64,000 nt of DNA from Zygaena filipendulae (taxonomy: Eukaryota > Arthropoda > Insecta > Lepidoptera > Zygaenidae). The position numbers were made by a program, and so were the translations under genes. Below are positions 36,260 through 47,353 of this stretch, in pieces; positions within the stretch are counted from its first letter, which is position 1; each line of letters opens with the position of its first letter. The stretch spans positions 10,148,501 to 10,212,500 of the forward strand of contig OU015659.1 in the NCBI GenBank assembly GCA_907165275.2. Reading direction: 5' to 3'. The notes beneath the pieces are model-generated. The model was not told the DNA's origin. It did no database searches and was given only the letters and a program-made list of their open reading frames with translations.

Positions 36260-39200
36260 TCAGTTGTACTGTATGCAAGCTGTGCTGCTACTGCGAACGC
36301 ATTTTTTGCAGATCGTATAAATGTCAGAAAGAGCTTCATGCTTGCCTTTATAATGGCACACGATGTGCACTAACTTGAGATTCTCACGCGTGAATATTTG
36401 TAAATAATACCTGTCTGCCTCGATCGCTTTGCTTACGTCTCTCTCGCATATCAAACACGTGAGATCGCCTTTGCACAAGCCACTTACCGCCTCCAAGATT
36501 TTAGGGATAATGGATCTTGAGAGTTCAATTTTGTGGTCCAAATTCCACGTTTGGAATATGATTCTTTCCTCGCGACTCCTGTACGGGTTTATAAAATGCT
36601 CATCAGTGTAATGGCATTCGTCTTTATTCCACAGTCCGCCGCACTCAAAGAGACCGGACCCGTCGCACAGCCGCAAGCTCTTATTGGCTTTCCGGTTGAA
36701 ATAACTCTCATTATATTTTTTGCCTTCGAGCAGTTTTCTCAAGTCTAAAAGGAATTGGTCGATCAGTTTCTTCCCACACCCGCTCCTCGAGTGCGTGTAA
36801 AGCTCTGATGAGACGAGGGCGGATTTAGTCTTGTAGTAATACCCTCTCATACGCTCTTTGACACGTTTCGACATTGACTGCTCCTTTGTTTTCTCAGAGG
36901 GTTCCAAACCTGTGGGATTATTCAGACGAAATAATCATACATCATCATAATTTATGTTGGCCATTGGGCCCCTCTTGTGCAACAGAGAGCACAACTTCGT
37001 CCATTGTAAGGAGCTAGAAAACTTCTTGAGCATTTTTATGATAGGAACTAACGCTAATATTGATATAATATACATACCATTAAACTTGATACACTCTGCC
37101 CTTATTTGTTTTTTTTCCAACGCAATAAACGAAACGCAAGACCAAACGTATCCAGCTTAATAGCGTTTTTAAATACGGACTTAAGGCGCAGGCCACATAT
37201 AAATGGCGTCGGGCGCGGACATGGCACGAGCGGCTTCGCCACAGGCCACTTGTTTGTTTGTTACGCTTTCACGCCTCAACGGCTCGACCAATCAGCATGA
37301 AACTTTGTATATACGTTGTCTAGATTGTCGGGGTACAGAGAAGGAAATTTATTTATTTACCAATTTACAAACATTGTAACAACTTGACAGTGCTACATAG
37401 GGTACTTTTTGTCCCGGAATTCCTGCGGGAACTCCGCAATAAACGCGGGTGAAACCGCGGGCATCAGCTAGTACTAGTGTTAAATTAAAAAGTAGTTTTG
37501 GTCAGACGTTGAGACCCTGAACATATGCTTTTCATGTCGATATAGGTAGATGATGAAAAACGGTCTTTATTTAATAATCCCCAAAAAGTGCGTGAATTAC
37601 AATGCAACAGTGATGCTTGTATTCTTCCAAATGCCATGTGAACTAAGCCACAGGCAACAGTTAGTACAAAACAAGAACTTACCTTCAAACCAAGCTGGAT
37701 CCTGAACCCGTTCACTGAGCATGGTTCGCGCGTTGTCTGCTGCTGCTATGTACTTCTGGAAAACCTTTAACTTCTCCTCGGTGTCTGTGTTTAGGAACTC
37801 TTGTGCAGCGAGGCCAATGTCAATGTAGTCCTTCTTCATTGACCGTATGGCCTCATAGTAGTAGTCAAAATCTGGACAATAATCATTATTATATTGTATT
37901 ATAGAAATTTTCAACTTTTTATTTTACTAGCTGTTCCCTGCCGTTTCACCTGTGTTAATTTGGGAGTTCTGGAGAAAATTCATAGATAATAAGTAACCTA
38001 TGTTCTTTTCTGTACTCTCCCCCTGACAATAATAACAATAACAATGTGTCTATACAAAGATTCATGATGATTGGTTAAGTATTTAAAGTGCGAAGGCATA
38101 ACAAATAAACAAATAAAGACACATTCCATATAAAATATTATGTATTTAGGATTTAGAATTGCAGGTGTAGCATTTGTGCCGGTAAAAAGATGTTTCACAG
38201 ATTTGAATATTGTCATCATACAGCATACTAATAGTACGGACCGCCAAGAGGGGATTTGTGGATTAGCTAAAGCGCGTCAGATGAACATAAGGGGGGTACC
38301 TTGCACCATGTTGAGTACCTCCACCAAATATAGGCCCTCTACACTGGTGGGTGCGTCTAGAATAACCGATCAGATTAGTAAAAAAAAATCGATAACTCGA
38401 AATACTCGAGCGCGTCAGATTAAGATATGGTGGGTTAATTACATAGTGAGAAGTATGTATATGAATAATCTGACCATTTGAACGTGACGTAAGGGAGTTA
38501 GAGGATCAAAACCTTGCAAAAAAAAAACGCAACTTCGACATTCTCGAGCGCAGTTGATTTATTTTTTATTTTAAAGTAAAAAAATATAATCTAACGATTT
38601 TCATAAGCCGAAGAAACAAAAATCGTCTTCGAATCGAACGAGCAGCTGCAGTGAAACATGTACCTATTCATATCTCTGTCTTTCTTTCCCTTTTACTTTT
38701 TCTCTATCTCTCACTCTCTCGCACCGTCCTCACACTACTTTCCGTCGCCATAACGTCATCACAGTATATCACGGCGCTAAACGTGTCGAATTATAACTTT
38801 TTTTGGTCGATTAAAATACATATTAAAATAAGTTAAGGTAAGTATTACATCAAACTATAGGTTCACCTATAACCTTTCACTTTAATGTAATTATATATAT
38901 ATTATATAATAAAGCTCATCACAAAACAACGCGTTCATGTTATTATATGTAAAACGCTCTGGCTTGTTTGAGCTTTAAAGTTAGTTTTGTGAATAATATT
39001 TTGTGAGCTTTTATATATTTCATAGAAATATAAAGTGTGTTTTTTGTGAACAAGAAATAGCTCATAAAGTTATTAAACTTACGTCAGAAATAAAAAAAAA
39101 AATTAAAAATAAATCATAATTTTTGTTTCTAGCAGTCAGATTAATAATATCCCTCAAAATTATTGTCAGATTTTAAGCCAACATAACTTGGACTGCAAAC

Positions 39201-41608
39201 TGAACCTTCTGTAAAATAATCTGACACGCTCGAGTATTTCAAATTTGAGATTTAAAATTTTGAAATTTTGCATTTTCAAAATTCGCTACTACCTTGCGTC
39301 ACCTCCAAATCGGCAGATTTTCGAAGGGGTGCATTTTTAAGGCTCACTTAACATCCCCTTAAATATCTGACGCGCTCGAGTAAATTTTTTTTTTTCATTT
39401 TCTCCCCTTCCGGATGGCCACCCCCACCACGCAAATCGGCAGATGAATATATTTTCGATATCAGAGACACCTTGGAGTATCTAAACTACAATATCTGACG
39501 CGCTCGAGTATTTCCATTTTACTATTTTTTTTTACATTTTTGAGAGCCTGTAGAAGCTAAACCCACCGGTGAATGAAAAAATATCATATAACCTTATTTT
39601 GTTTATATCTCCCAATCTTCAAAACCCAATAGGTCCCAACGACGCTCGAGTGACTCCCGAATTAGCATCGGTATCTCCCGTACTATAATAATATGAACGA
39701 AATTTGAAACACAAAACACCCCCCATGGGGGGTGGTTTCATCGCATACTCAATATTTTCTTGCAGGGAGTCTTAAAGAACTACAAATCTTTCATGGAAAT
39801 CTTGCGCTGTTTCAACCTTTATTCAAATATGATAATATATTTTTTTGTTGTTTTTTTTATTTTATCTTCATTCTCATAAATCTTTTTTCATAATATGTTT
39901 TTCTACTAAAGAGTAAACTTTTCAGGGGAAAAGCCTAAAAACTTTGCTGAGCAAAAAAAGCTTAATGTTCTGATAATGTGCTGTAATATAAGCTAATTGT
40001 TAAGTTTAAAGAACCTAAATATGGCATTAGTGATTATAGGTATTATTATCTTTTTATTATTTATAGCTGTGCCCTGCGGTTTCACCTGCGGTAATTTTGG
40101 AGTTCCCGCGGGAATTCCGGGATAAAAAGTAACCTATGTCCTTTTCTGTACCACTGACAACGTGCCTGCCAAATTTCATCCAAATCCGTTTAGCCGTTTT
40201 TTGCGTGATTGAGTAAACGTATGCGAGGATAAGAGCTCGAAAGCACATTTTCATCTGACTTGCTTCAAATTTATCATCACTGCTCAGCTCCTATGTGTCT
40301 TAGCGTTATGTTATATAGCCTATAACCTTCCCAGAAGTATGGACTATAATCGTACCAAGTTTGGTAATCCCTTCAGTAGTTTTTGACCCATGCGTGCACA
40401 CATGGGTCAAATACAATACAGACAGACAGACAAAAAATTTACTGATTGCATTTTTGGCATCAGTATCGATCACTATTCATCCCCCAATATTAATTTTGAA
40501 TATATATTCAATGTACAGAATTGACCTCTTTACAGTCTTATTATAAGTGTATAGATGAGTCACTTTATGAGCACTTGTGTTCAAAATTTATTATTATAAT
40601 AATCCACTTCACAACACACAGATCTACTTGATCCCACACTAAGCTATAAGCTTGTGTCGTGGAAACCAAGCAAACGTGATATATACTACACATATTATTA
40701 CATATATATTATACTATAGATATATATATACACACCCAGACTGGAAAATGGAACCCTGTGTTCATCTCACAAAGTCCACCCCCACCGGGAATCGAACCCG
40801 GAACCTCTTGATTAGCGGGCAGGCATGGTGACCATTGCGCCAAACGGCACCATTGCGACAATATGCAAATCACGGTAAAACAGCAATTTGGTATCTTTAG
40901 TTACCAGTTTAATTTCTCTTTTCATATTATACTTCATATTTTAGATAAATAAATAATATACCAACATATAATTTATTTTTCAAAGGTTTTCTTTGAAAGT
41001 TCTGAACGAAATTAATAGTTCAAACATTTTTTTAAAGCTCATGCCTGCTAGTGACGAAAATTTGACAATTTGAAATTAACGGTTTCATTTAAAAATTAGA
41101 TTAAGAAATTTTTCATTAAAAATGTGTTATGATAGTTGAAAAATAGATTTTACTTTAATTTTTTTACCATTTTTCATATCCTCATGGTTTTTTAGTAGTA
41201 TAAATAATGTTTGTGGTGGCAAAGTGTTCAAATAATCGTCATCATCAACTTGAGTGCCATCTTCGGCCACGCACAGCCTGCATTCCGCCCCACTAACATT
41301 GAACTGGAATCAGACTTAAGAATCAGGTCAAGGGTACTGAATATATGGGTCAAGGTTTGTAAATATGGGCCAAGGAAAACTCGTTATCATAAAAAGAAAC
41401 TTACTCAATTATAAAATATACTACTTTAAATATGCTAGAAATTAAAAACTATCCGAGTATGTGTAAGTTACAGCGAAGGGATAATGAAAAAATTACTAAC
41501 ACCCAACTTAATGCGCGACTTCTCAATTAATTCTCGCAGATTTCCCGCGGCAACACCAATTCTTTTCTGTCTTTTTAAATCTGCCACTTTATATCCTTTT
41601 TTCATCAT
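36260..41608 (-). CDS. DFFB: DNA fragmentation factor subunit beta (caspase-activated DNase, DFF40/CAD)
   Basis: Four phase-matched exons: 41608-41501, 41303-41168, 37871-37683 and 36909-36260, totalling 360 residues. Exons 1-2 form the CIDE-N domain (MMKKGYKVADLKRQKRIGVA, then CRLCVAEDGTQVDDDDYLNT). Exon 3 ends in PAWFEG, a hallmark before the nuclease domain. Exon 4 holds the His-metal nuclease core: SLRLCDGSGLFECGGLWNKD, NPYRSREERIIFQTWNLDH, and the catalytic block LVHIVCHYKGKHE with the family's His, Cys and Lys residues retained. CAD is held inactive by its inhibitor ICAD; caspase-3 cleavage of ICAD frees it to cut DNA between nucleosomes. ICAD is not encoded here. ATG codons at 41608 and 41605 are adjacent, and either could be the start. 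The 3.3-kb second intron contains a full family B element and other repeats. Confidence 0.93.
37258..37472 (-). repeat. GCGGTTTCACCCGCG-family copy in DFFB intron 3
   Basis: A reverse-oriented copy has GTTACGCTTTCACGCCTCAA, TTGTCGGGGTACAGAGAAGG, CCCGGAATTCCTGCGGGAAC and GGTGAAACCGCGGGCATCAG. It includes the 5' block that is absent from the 190-bp form. Confidence 0.7.
37928..38090 (+). repeat. Diverged GCGGTTTCACCCGCG-family fragment in DFFB intron 2
   Basis: It begins ACTAGCTGTTCCCTGCCGTT, with CCTATGTTCTTTTCTGTA and CTGACAATAATA blocks that match fuller copies. Confidence 0.55.
38232..39685 (-). mobile_element. 1.45-kb TIR element, family B copy 2 (inverted relative to copy 1)
   Basis: It is collinear, in reverse, with 10794-12259. 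The ends are TAGTACGG and CCGTACTA, flanked by TAA on both sides. It has CTCGAGCGCGTCAGAT-like sites at about 38271, 38403, 39219, 39364 and 39492. It sits inside DFFB intron 2. No transposase is encoded. Confidence 0.85.
40065..40215 (+). repeat. GCGGTTTCACCCGCG-family fragment in DFFB intron 2
   Basis: It reads AGCTGTGCCCTGCGGTTTCA, GAGTTCCCGCGGGAATTCCG and CCAAATTTCATCCAAATCCG, ending at TGCGTGATTGAGTAA. Confidence 0.7.
40591..40860 (-). mobile_element. tRNA-derived SINE copy 1
   Basis: On the minus strand it has polymerase III box A (TGGCGCAATGG, 40842-40832) and box B (GGTTCGATTCC, 40798-40788) in a tRNA-like head. A body with TGTGATGAACACAGGGTTCC-like sequence and an ATATAT-rich tail follow. 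A second copy in the opposite orientation is at 44173-44431. Confidence 0.8.
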
Positions 41609-41752
41609 TTTGTGTGTTTTATTACTAATTTATATAGGTCAGTTATTAAAAATATAATTTAGAAGCCCCAGAAACTGTAAAAGGTAAAGCTCCGAAGCTC
41701 ACAAATTGACTGACGAACAAAGAAAATAATAGGTATGTAGCACAAACTACAA
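41609..41752. promoter_or_regulatory. Presumed DFFB promoter / 5' UTR
   Basis: This is the short gap between the DFFB start and the flanking 3-kb element. A TATATAAAT-like stretch (plus strand ATTTATATAG, 41627-41636) lies about 25 bp upstream of the first ATG on the minus strand. Promoter function is inferred. Confidence 0.3.
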
Positions 41753-42341
41753 ACGGGATTTACACTCGCGCCTCGTGCCTCGCCTCGTGCTTCGTCTTGT
41801 GGCCAGGTACGAAGCGCGAGTGTAAATGCTATTTTATCGGCGTTTACATTCGCGCCTCGTTCCTCGTCTTGTGCTTCGTTTCGTGGTGGGGTACGAGGTG
41901 CGAGTGTAAACGCTGCCTCGTCCCGTCGCTCGTGCGACCGCGCGATCGATGGAAAAGAGCTGCGGCCGGCGTTCATTTGTCTTTGAGCTAGCAACAAGGG
42001 AGGACGCCGAAGTGTTAGCGGCCAGAGAGAAGGTAATCACTATTAGCGGCAACAAGACGTCTTTGCTTACTCAGCTTTTACTACTACTCGATTAATTTTA
42101 ATAAAAGAAATCCTTACTTATTATTCTAAAAATCTTTGTATTATAAAGTTTGTATGGATTGTATGGATGTTTGTTACGTTTTCACGCAAAAACTACTGAA
42201 TGGATTTTAATAAAACTTTACAATAATACAGCTATAAAATATCTAATAAAAAATAATAGCTATAGATGCCTATAATCATATTATATATCTACTGTCTGCT
42301 ATCTGCTTTATAGGATTTTTTACCAAGCTTGGCTACTACTA

Positions 42342-42973
42342 TAGGGTACTTGCATGAAATTTTTTTTCATTCTATTTTAAAGATATTTGGCCTACTTAAA
42401 CAAAACAAGAAAAAGAAAAAAAATATTTGCATAAATTAATTAAATAGAGCTTTTCAAAGTTTCTACTTTAGACCTTACCGCCGAAACGCGATATGACGTC
42501 AATTGTTCAAAATTACGCCTTATTAATCTGTGATAGAAATGTCACTGTCGTATTGACAGGCTCATGTGACACTGACAGACAGATAACTTCAATATCCAAA
42601 AGCGAAATTAAGGTTGAACGATGTCGATTTACTTCCAAAAGCTCCAGTAAAGAATCGAAATGCATCTTACCGATGCATTTTAAAGTAAAAAACTTCAGAA
42701 AATGGAAAATATGCGTTGACTGTATGCACTTAGTTTCTTTTGCCTTCTCTGAAAGAGGTAAATGTTTCTTAAAAAAATAAAAGTGACGTCATGTATCAAG
42801 CTTGGCTGTGATTGGTGTTTCGTTGCAACGTTCCGTTTCACAAAATTAAAAGTTGAATATTTTGGAGACTATCGAAAATTTTTTAGTAAATCTTTCACGA
42901 TAACGCTTTTCTAAGGCTCTATTTTTGAAATATTGACACAATTTCTTATTATAAATTTCATGCAAGTACCCTA
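42342..42973 (-). mobile_element. Family A TIR element copy 3 (inverted)
   Basis: It is flanked by TAGGGTACTTGCATGAAAT and the inverted end, and is collinear in reverse with 4974-5598. It is nested within the 41753-44737 element. Confidence 0.85.
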
Positions 42974-43226
42974 TTGTTGTATTAATATTGCGCCATCTAT
43001 GTATTGCTAACAAAAGTTTTTTCAAATTTGAACTGTCCTGTGCCTGTATGTGCGTGATACAGGTTCTCGACGGTTAAAATTTCATTTATTCCCGAAATAA
43101 TCAAGAGATGTCGTTAACCATTATTTTGTAAACGTCGAAAATTAAATGCATGTATTTAAGGCACAGATAATATATTTAAGGCTAATATTTTGATCATGCT
43201 TCAAGTAGAAGCAATTCAGAATAACA

Positions 43227-43304
43227 CATAGGGTACTTTTTATCCCGGAATTCCAGCAGGATCATTGAAATTAACGCGGATAACACCGCGGGGAAACGCT
43301 AGAA
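43227..43304 (-). repeat. GCGGTTTCACCCGCG-family 3' fragment
   Basis: It shows ATAGGGTACTTTTTATCCCG, then GGAATTCCAGCAGGATC and ACACCGCGGGGAAACGCTAG. Followed by a TAAATAAATAAT low-complexity tract to about 43405. Confidence 0.6.
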
Positions 43305-44172
43305 TATAATAGCTAATAAAATAAATAAATTAAATAAATAATTTAAATTTAAATAAATAATTTAAAAAATATAATAAATAAAATTTATTTATTTATTTAT
43401 TTAACAATTAATGCACACAAGGACAACAAAAACGGAAAGAAAGTATAAAAGTAATCATGTACAAGGGTCATGCTTATTCCATGTGGAATTTCTTCCAGCA
43501 GACCCGCAACAGGAAAAGAGATAAGAATAGGCTGATCTGGTGTGCATCTTTTCGATAGGTAGGTATATGAAATAATAATATACAAACAAAATACATACAA
43601 TAATAATATACATACAAAGTAATAGAACCAAATAATAATAATAATATTATCTAACTACATACCTACATAAAATTACTTGACAAGTAATTTGAAAATTGTT
43701 AATATCATCTTCTCCTGCGCCGGGTGTCATCGACTGTTTTTTGCGCAGGAGGTGCTGTCGAAAGGTTTATTGTTTAGTGCGGTTGGAGGTCTACGTATCT
43801 ATCTATCTATTTATACTATAATAAAAGAGCGGAATCCGCGATTCTGTACATTGAATATTTTTAACAAAAATTGACAGGGGATGATAAACGAAGAGTAACC
43901 AAGTACAAAAAAAGGGTTTTTAAAAATCTGTCTGTCTGTCTGTCTGTTTCTCTGTTTGTATGTTCACGATAATCTCCGAATCTACTGAACGGATTGTCAT
44001 GCGGTTTTCACAGGTAAATTAAGCTTAGCCTGGATCTACATATAGGCTTTATTTCATTCAAATCGGATGTCAGGAAAAAAAGTTGTTACATACATACTTT
44101 TTGGTTATTTTTTTGGAATCTATGTTTGGGATCCCAAATTATCGGTTTCTTTTAAAATAATTGACGACCCGA

Positions 44173-44431
44173 TTGTTGCAATGGTCACCATGCCTGCCCG
44201 CTAATCAAGAGGTTCCGAGTTCGCTTCCCGGTGGGGGTGGACTTTGTGTGATGAACACAGGGTTCCATTTTCCAGTCTGGGTGTGTATATATATATCTAT
44301 AGTATAATATATATGTAATAATATGAGTAGTATATACCACGTTTGCTTGGTTTCCACGACACAAGCTTATATCTTAGTGTGGAATCAAGTAGATCTGTGT
44401 GTTGTGAAGTGCATTATTATTATTATTCTAG
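44173..44431 (+). mobile_element. tRNA-derived SINE copy 2
   Basis: It is the inverse of 40591-40860, with box A CAATGGTCACC context and box B GAGTTCGCTTCC (diverged), CATGCCTGCCCGCTAATCAA between them, and the same ATATAT tail. Confidence 0.75.
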
Positions 44432-44737
44432 AAACCAAAACGTTTCTTGTTGCAAGTTGGAACCAATCCATTAATACAGTTTAAAAGCACACAACCATCG
44501 CGGCCCAAAGTTAAAACCCGAATGAAGCGAGAACGCGAGTGTAAACACCACGCTCGCGTTTGACGCGAGGTCCTTTTTCGTCTCTTTGACTCGTGACAAA
44601 AAATCCGCTCCGGGGGACGCGAGTGGCACGAGCGACGAGGCGAGGCACGCGGCGAACGACGAAGTGCGAATGTGAACAGTCGCTCGGGGCTCGCCGCGTG
44701 GCTCGCCTCGTCACGCGTACGCGAGTCTAAATCCCGT

Positions 44738-45219
44738 ATTAGAGATACTACCGTATGTCTACGGCCTATGCCGACAGATAACCTAAAAATATCCTACCGC
44801 TACCTACCTACTAAAAATATTTTAAAGCGCGCTCCACAAGCCACGAAAAACCCGCGAACCATGATACGCGAATGTGGAGAGCGCTTAACAAACCAGAGAG
44901 AAGGTAATACCACAAATTAACTAGACTTGGGTAATACGTGTAATGTAAACAAACAAAATATTATCCGTCTGTCGAAAACACGTCGTGAAGTTAATCGTGT
45001 CGTTCTCTGTTAGTAAAAAGTAAAAACTACTCTTTGCATCCGTATACATATTTTTCAATTGTGCCGTTTTATATTAGCATTCTAGAGTAATCATTACTGT
45101 ATTATCTATTTGTTTCTGTAATTCAGCGAAATCACCGACTCACCGACACAGTTAGATCTGAGGCATAAAAGCCGCCTAGTTTTTCTTACAAACCTACCTG
45201 TATTATTGAAAATAGAAAC
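44738..45219 (+). promoter_or_regulatory. DTYMK upstream region with one AAGTCTAGTTAATTTGTG motif
   Basis: A minus-strand copy of the motif (CCACAAATTAACTAGACTT) lies at 44910-44928, about 290 bp before the DTYMK start codon. No TATA box is obvious. The rest of the region is unremarkable. Confidence 0.4.
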
Positions 45220-47005
45220 ATGAAACGTGGTGCACTTATAGTCATTGAGGGTGTAGATAGAACAGGAAAATCTACACAATCTAAAGCTCTTGGTAGGTAA
45301 AATAAAAGGTTGTTATTTTTTTTGCCTTCAGACCATATAAAAGCTTTTTTTGGTCTGAGTATAACCCAGAAGGTAACCTAACACCCTTCTGCTTAAATGG
45401 AGTAGCTCAGTGCTCACTCTGTGAACAATATGGCTAGTATGACAGAATATGAACTTTTTCAAATTATTTTTCTGTTTTAATAAGTACCTACTCACTAACT
45501 TATTTGCTTTTATTAGTTGAAAACCTGATCAAGAAACAAATACAAGCTGAGTACACAAACTTTCCAGCCAGAAATACAGAGATTGGAAGAACTATTAGCA
45601 ACTATTTGACATCAAAGGTAATACTTTCCAAATAATGCTGCCTGTAAAAACTTTTCACATGGTTACATTGGAACTATCGGTACAAATGTTCCCACAAAAG
45701 ATGGTATCAATAGATAAAAATCTATACATATAAAATGCTTTGTCATGAATGACTGATAGATCAATGCACAGCCTAAACTGCTGATTGTAGAGACCTGAAA
45801 CTTAGGAGGGTGTGTTCTTTGTATGACATAGGCATCCAATAAGAAAGGATTTTTGAAAATTCAGCCCTTAAGGGGTGAAAAGGGGTTGCAAAGTTTGTAT
45901 GGAACAATTCTGCGATAACTCCGAAATAATCATGGACTAATATAGTATTATATTATCTGTATCGCGGATGATACTGCGTGGGACGGCTAGTGAAATATAA
46001 AACCAATCATCAAAAAATCTAGATACAACAGAACACTCACATACCAAACTGTATTAATAAAAACACCCATATATTTCCATTGTACAGGTTTTGAAAGATC
46101 ACTTCTGCATCTCTGACTGTTGTCTTGGGTAGTTAGTAAATGAACAGTAAAAATTTGTTTATTACAGAATGAGTTGTCAAATGAAACAATTCATCTCCTC
46201 TTCTCAGCAAACCGTTGGGAAAAAGCAGACTACATAATAAATACCCTTGAGAAGGGTATAAGCCTAGTAGTAGATAGATACTGTTATTCTGGAGTTGCAT
46301 ATTCAGCTGCTAAAGGTATCATAGTCAATTACCTATGTCATGAACCATGGATCAATGAACTAATGAACACTTGGAAGTTGGCAGGGCCATTCTATAATGA
46401 ACTCAATAGGTATCTATAAAATAATATTAGTCATAAGTATTCTTTTACTTTTTTATAGGTTTAGATTTAAAGTGGTGTAAATCATCAGACGTTGGCTTAC
46501 CATGTCCAGATAAAGTATTTTTCCTCACATTACCTTTGGAAATTGTTCAAAAGAGGAAAGACTTCGGAAATGAAAGGTCAGTTTATCTCAACTCTATATC
46601 GTAGAGGTTATAAATAAAAATAATTTAAACATTAAAAGCTTATTTAAATAATTAAAAAAATAAAGCTTAATTAAATAAAAAAATCATAGGTACATAGATA
46701 ATATATTCACTACTAACTTTCAGGTTTGAAGTGCCAGAATTTCAGAGAAAGGTTGCCAGTTTATATTCTTGTTTAAAAGAGGATAATTGGGAAGTTTTGG
46801 ATGCAAGCAGGTACAACAACAAAAAAAAACTATTGTAAATCATTACCTTTGGCCCTTTTAAACAATGTGTGTACACAAAATAAAAATGCATACATAACAT
46901 TTCAGAACAATCCAAGAAATAGAGGAAGAACTTCTAAAAAAAACCTTGAACATTGTGAATGAAGTTGGAAACCGACCAATAGGCAAATTGTGGATAGACT
47001 CATAG
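45220..47005 (+). CDS. DTYMK: Thymidylate kinase (dTMP kinase)
   Basis: Six exons: 45220-45292, 45517-45617, 46168-46315, 46459-46576, 46724-46810 and 46906-47005. All phases match; 208 residues, close to the human 212. The P-loop is [11 protein letters not shown] with the Arg typical of class I enzymes, followed by [17 protein letters not shown] (dTMP side), the [10 protein letters not shown] helix, the [15 protein letters not shown] segment (DRY motif) and [17 protein letters not shown]. The enzyme phosphorylates dTMP to dTDP with ATP and supplies dTTP for DNA synthesis and repair. The start [11 protein letters not shown] aligns with the human protein. No canonical AATAAA follows closely; AT-rich sequence at 47020-47040 may serve. 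Confidence 0.96.
45740..45990 (+). repeat. Interspersed repeat fragment in DTYMK intron 2
   Basis: It has ATGAATGACTGATAGATCAA, then TGAAACTTAGGAGGG and a body ending CGCGGATGATACTGCGTGGG, similar in layout to the GCGGTTTCACCCGCG repeats but reduced. Non-coding. Confidence 0.5.
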
Positions 47006-47128
47006 TTCATACATGGACCAATTAAACAATATTAATAATAGTGAAAAAAAAAATAGCCTTCAAATCAACCCTCTAAGACTCCATTTTACAATACCTAATA
47101 ATACTGAAAACCTCCTCTAAAGAATCCC

Positions 47129-47353
47129 CTATAAAATAGATCTGCTGTAATTATATTTTAGCTGAGCTAAAGTTAAATACTTGTAAAACAACTCTTTCAT
47201 AGTAAATATTGATAAATATCCTTTCACCGCCATCCCCGTAATATCACGATCTAAGAACGACGAGCTCCTGGCGTCAGACACGTAGTGACGTAGTGTTCCG
47301 TTACCATGGAGGATGATGATGTCATCCTCCTTGTCCGTTACTAACCACTGCAT
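47129..47353 (-). CDS. Small open reading frame, unrecognised protein
   Basis: An uninterrupted frame of 74 codons starts MQWLVTDKEDDIIILHGNGT in a favourable context (AAAAATGC) and ends in LKYNYSRSIL. It is balanced in composition, with an acidic stretch and no low complexity, unlike the random frames around it. There is no signal peptide or membrane helix. It lies convergent to DTYMK, 124 bp from its stop. I do not recognise a family. It may be an independent small gene, one exon of a larger gene, or chance. Confidence 0.35.
   Translation of the reverse strand: MQWLVTDKEDDIIILHGNGTLRHYVSDARSSSFLDRDITGMAVKGYLSIFTMKELFYKYLTLAQLKYNYSRSIL

Larger units (their letters stand above)
41753..44737 (+). 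mobile_element. 2.99-kb TIR element with nested insertions
   Basis: The left end is ACGGGATTTACACTCGCG (41753-41770). The right end is CGCGAGTCTAAATCCCGT (44720-44737), its reverse complement but for one base. The GC-rich arms repeat GCGAGTGTAAA. At 41949-42032 a frame begins MEKSCGRRSFVFELATREDA and runs 28 codons to a donor (GAGAAG|GTAATC), resembling a transposase first exon. Inside are a family A element (42342-42973), a GCGGTTTCACCCGCG fragment (43227-43304), AT-rich repeats and a SINE (44173-44431). Two solo ends of one family flanking other insertions would be the alternative. Confidence 0.6.

Noticed and set aside
36148..36339. Frame overlapping the 3' end of DFFB
   Set aside because: It is off-frame to the conserved nuclease domain and has no recognisable content.
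40785..40855. Possible tRNA gene
   Set aside because: Boxes A and B are present, but the cloverleaf is imperfect and the sequence is the head of a dispersed SINE found in two copies.
41834..42055. Open frames on both strands in the GC-rich arm near 41750-42050
   Set aside because: They overlap the TIR arm and its subterminal repeats; only the 28-codon frame at 41949 has a donor site, and it is reported as part of the element.
42302..43876. CRISPR-like or satellite interpretation of repeated motifs
   Set aside because: Repeats are few, unequally spaced and belong to recognisable transposon families.
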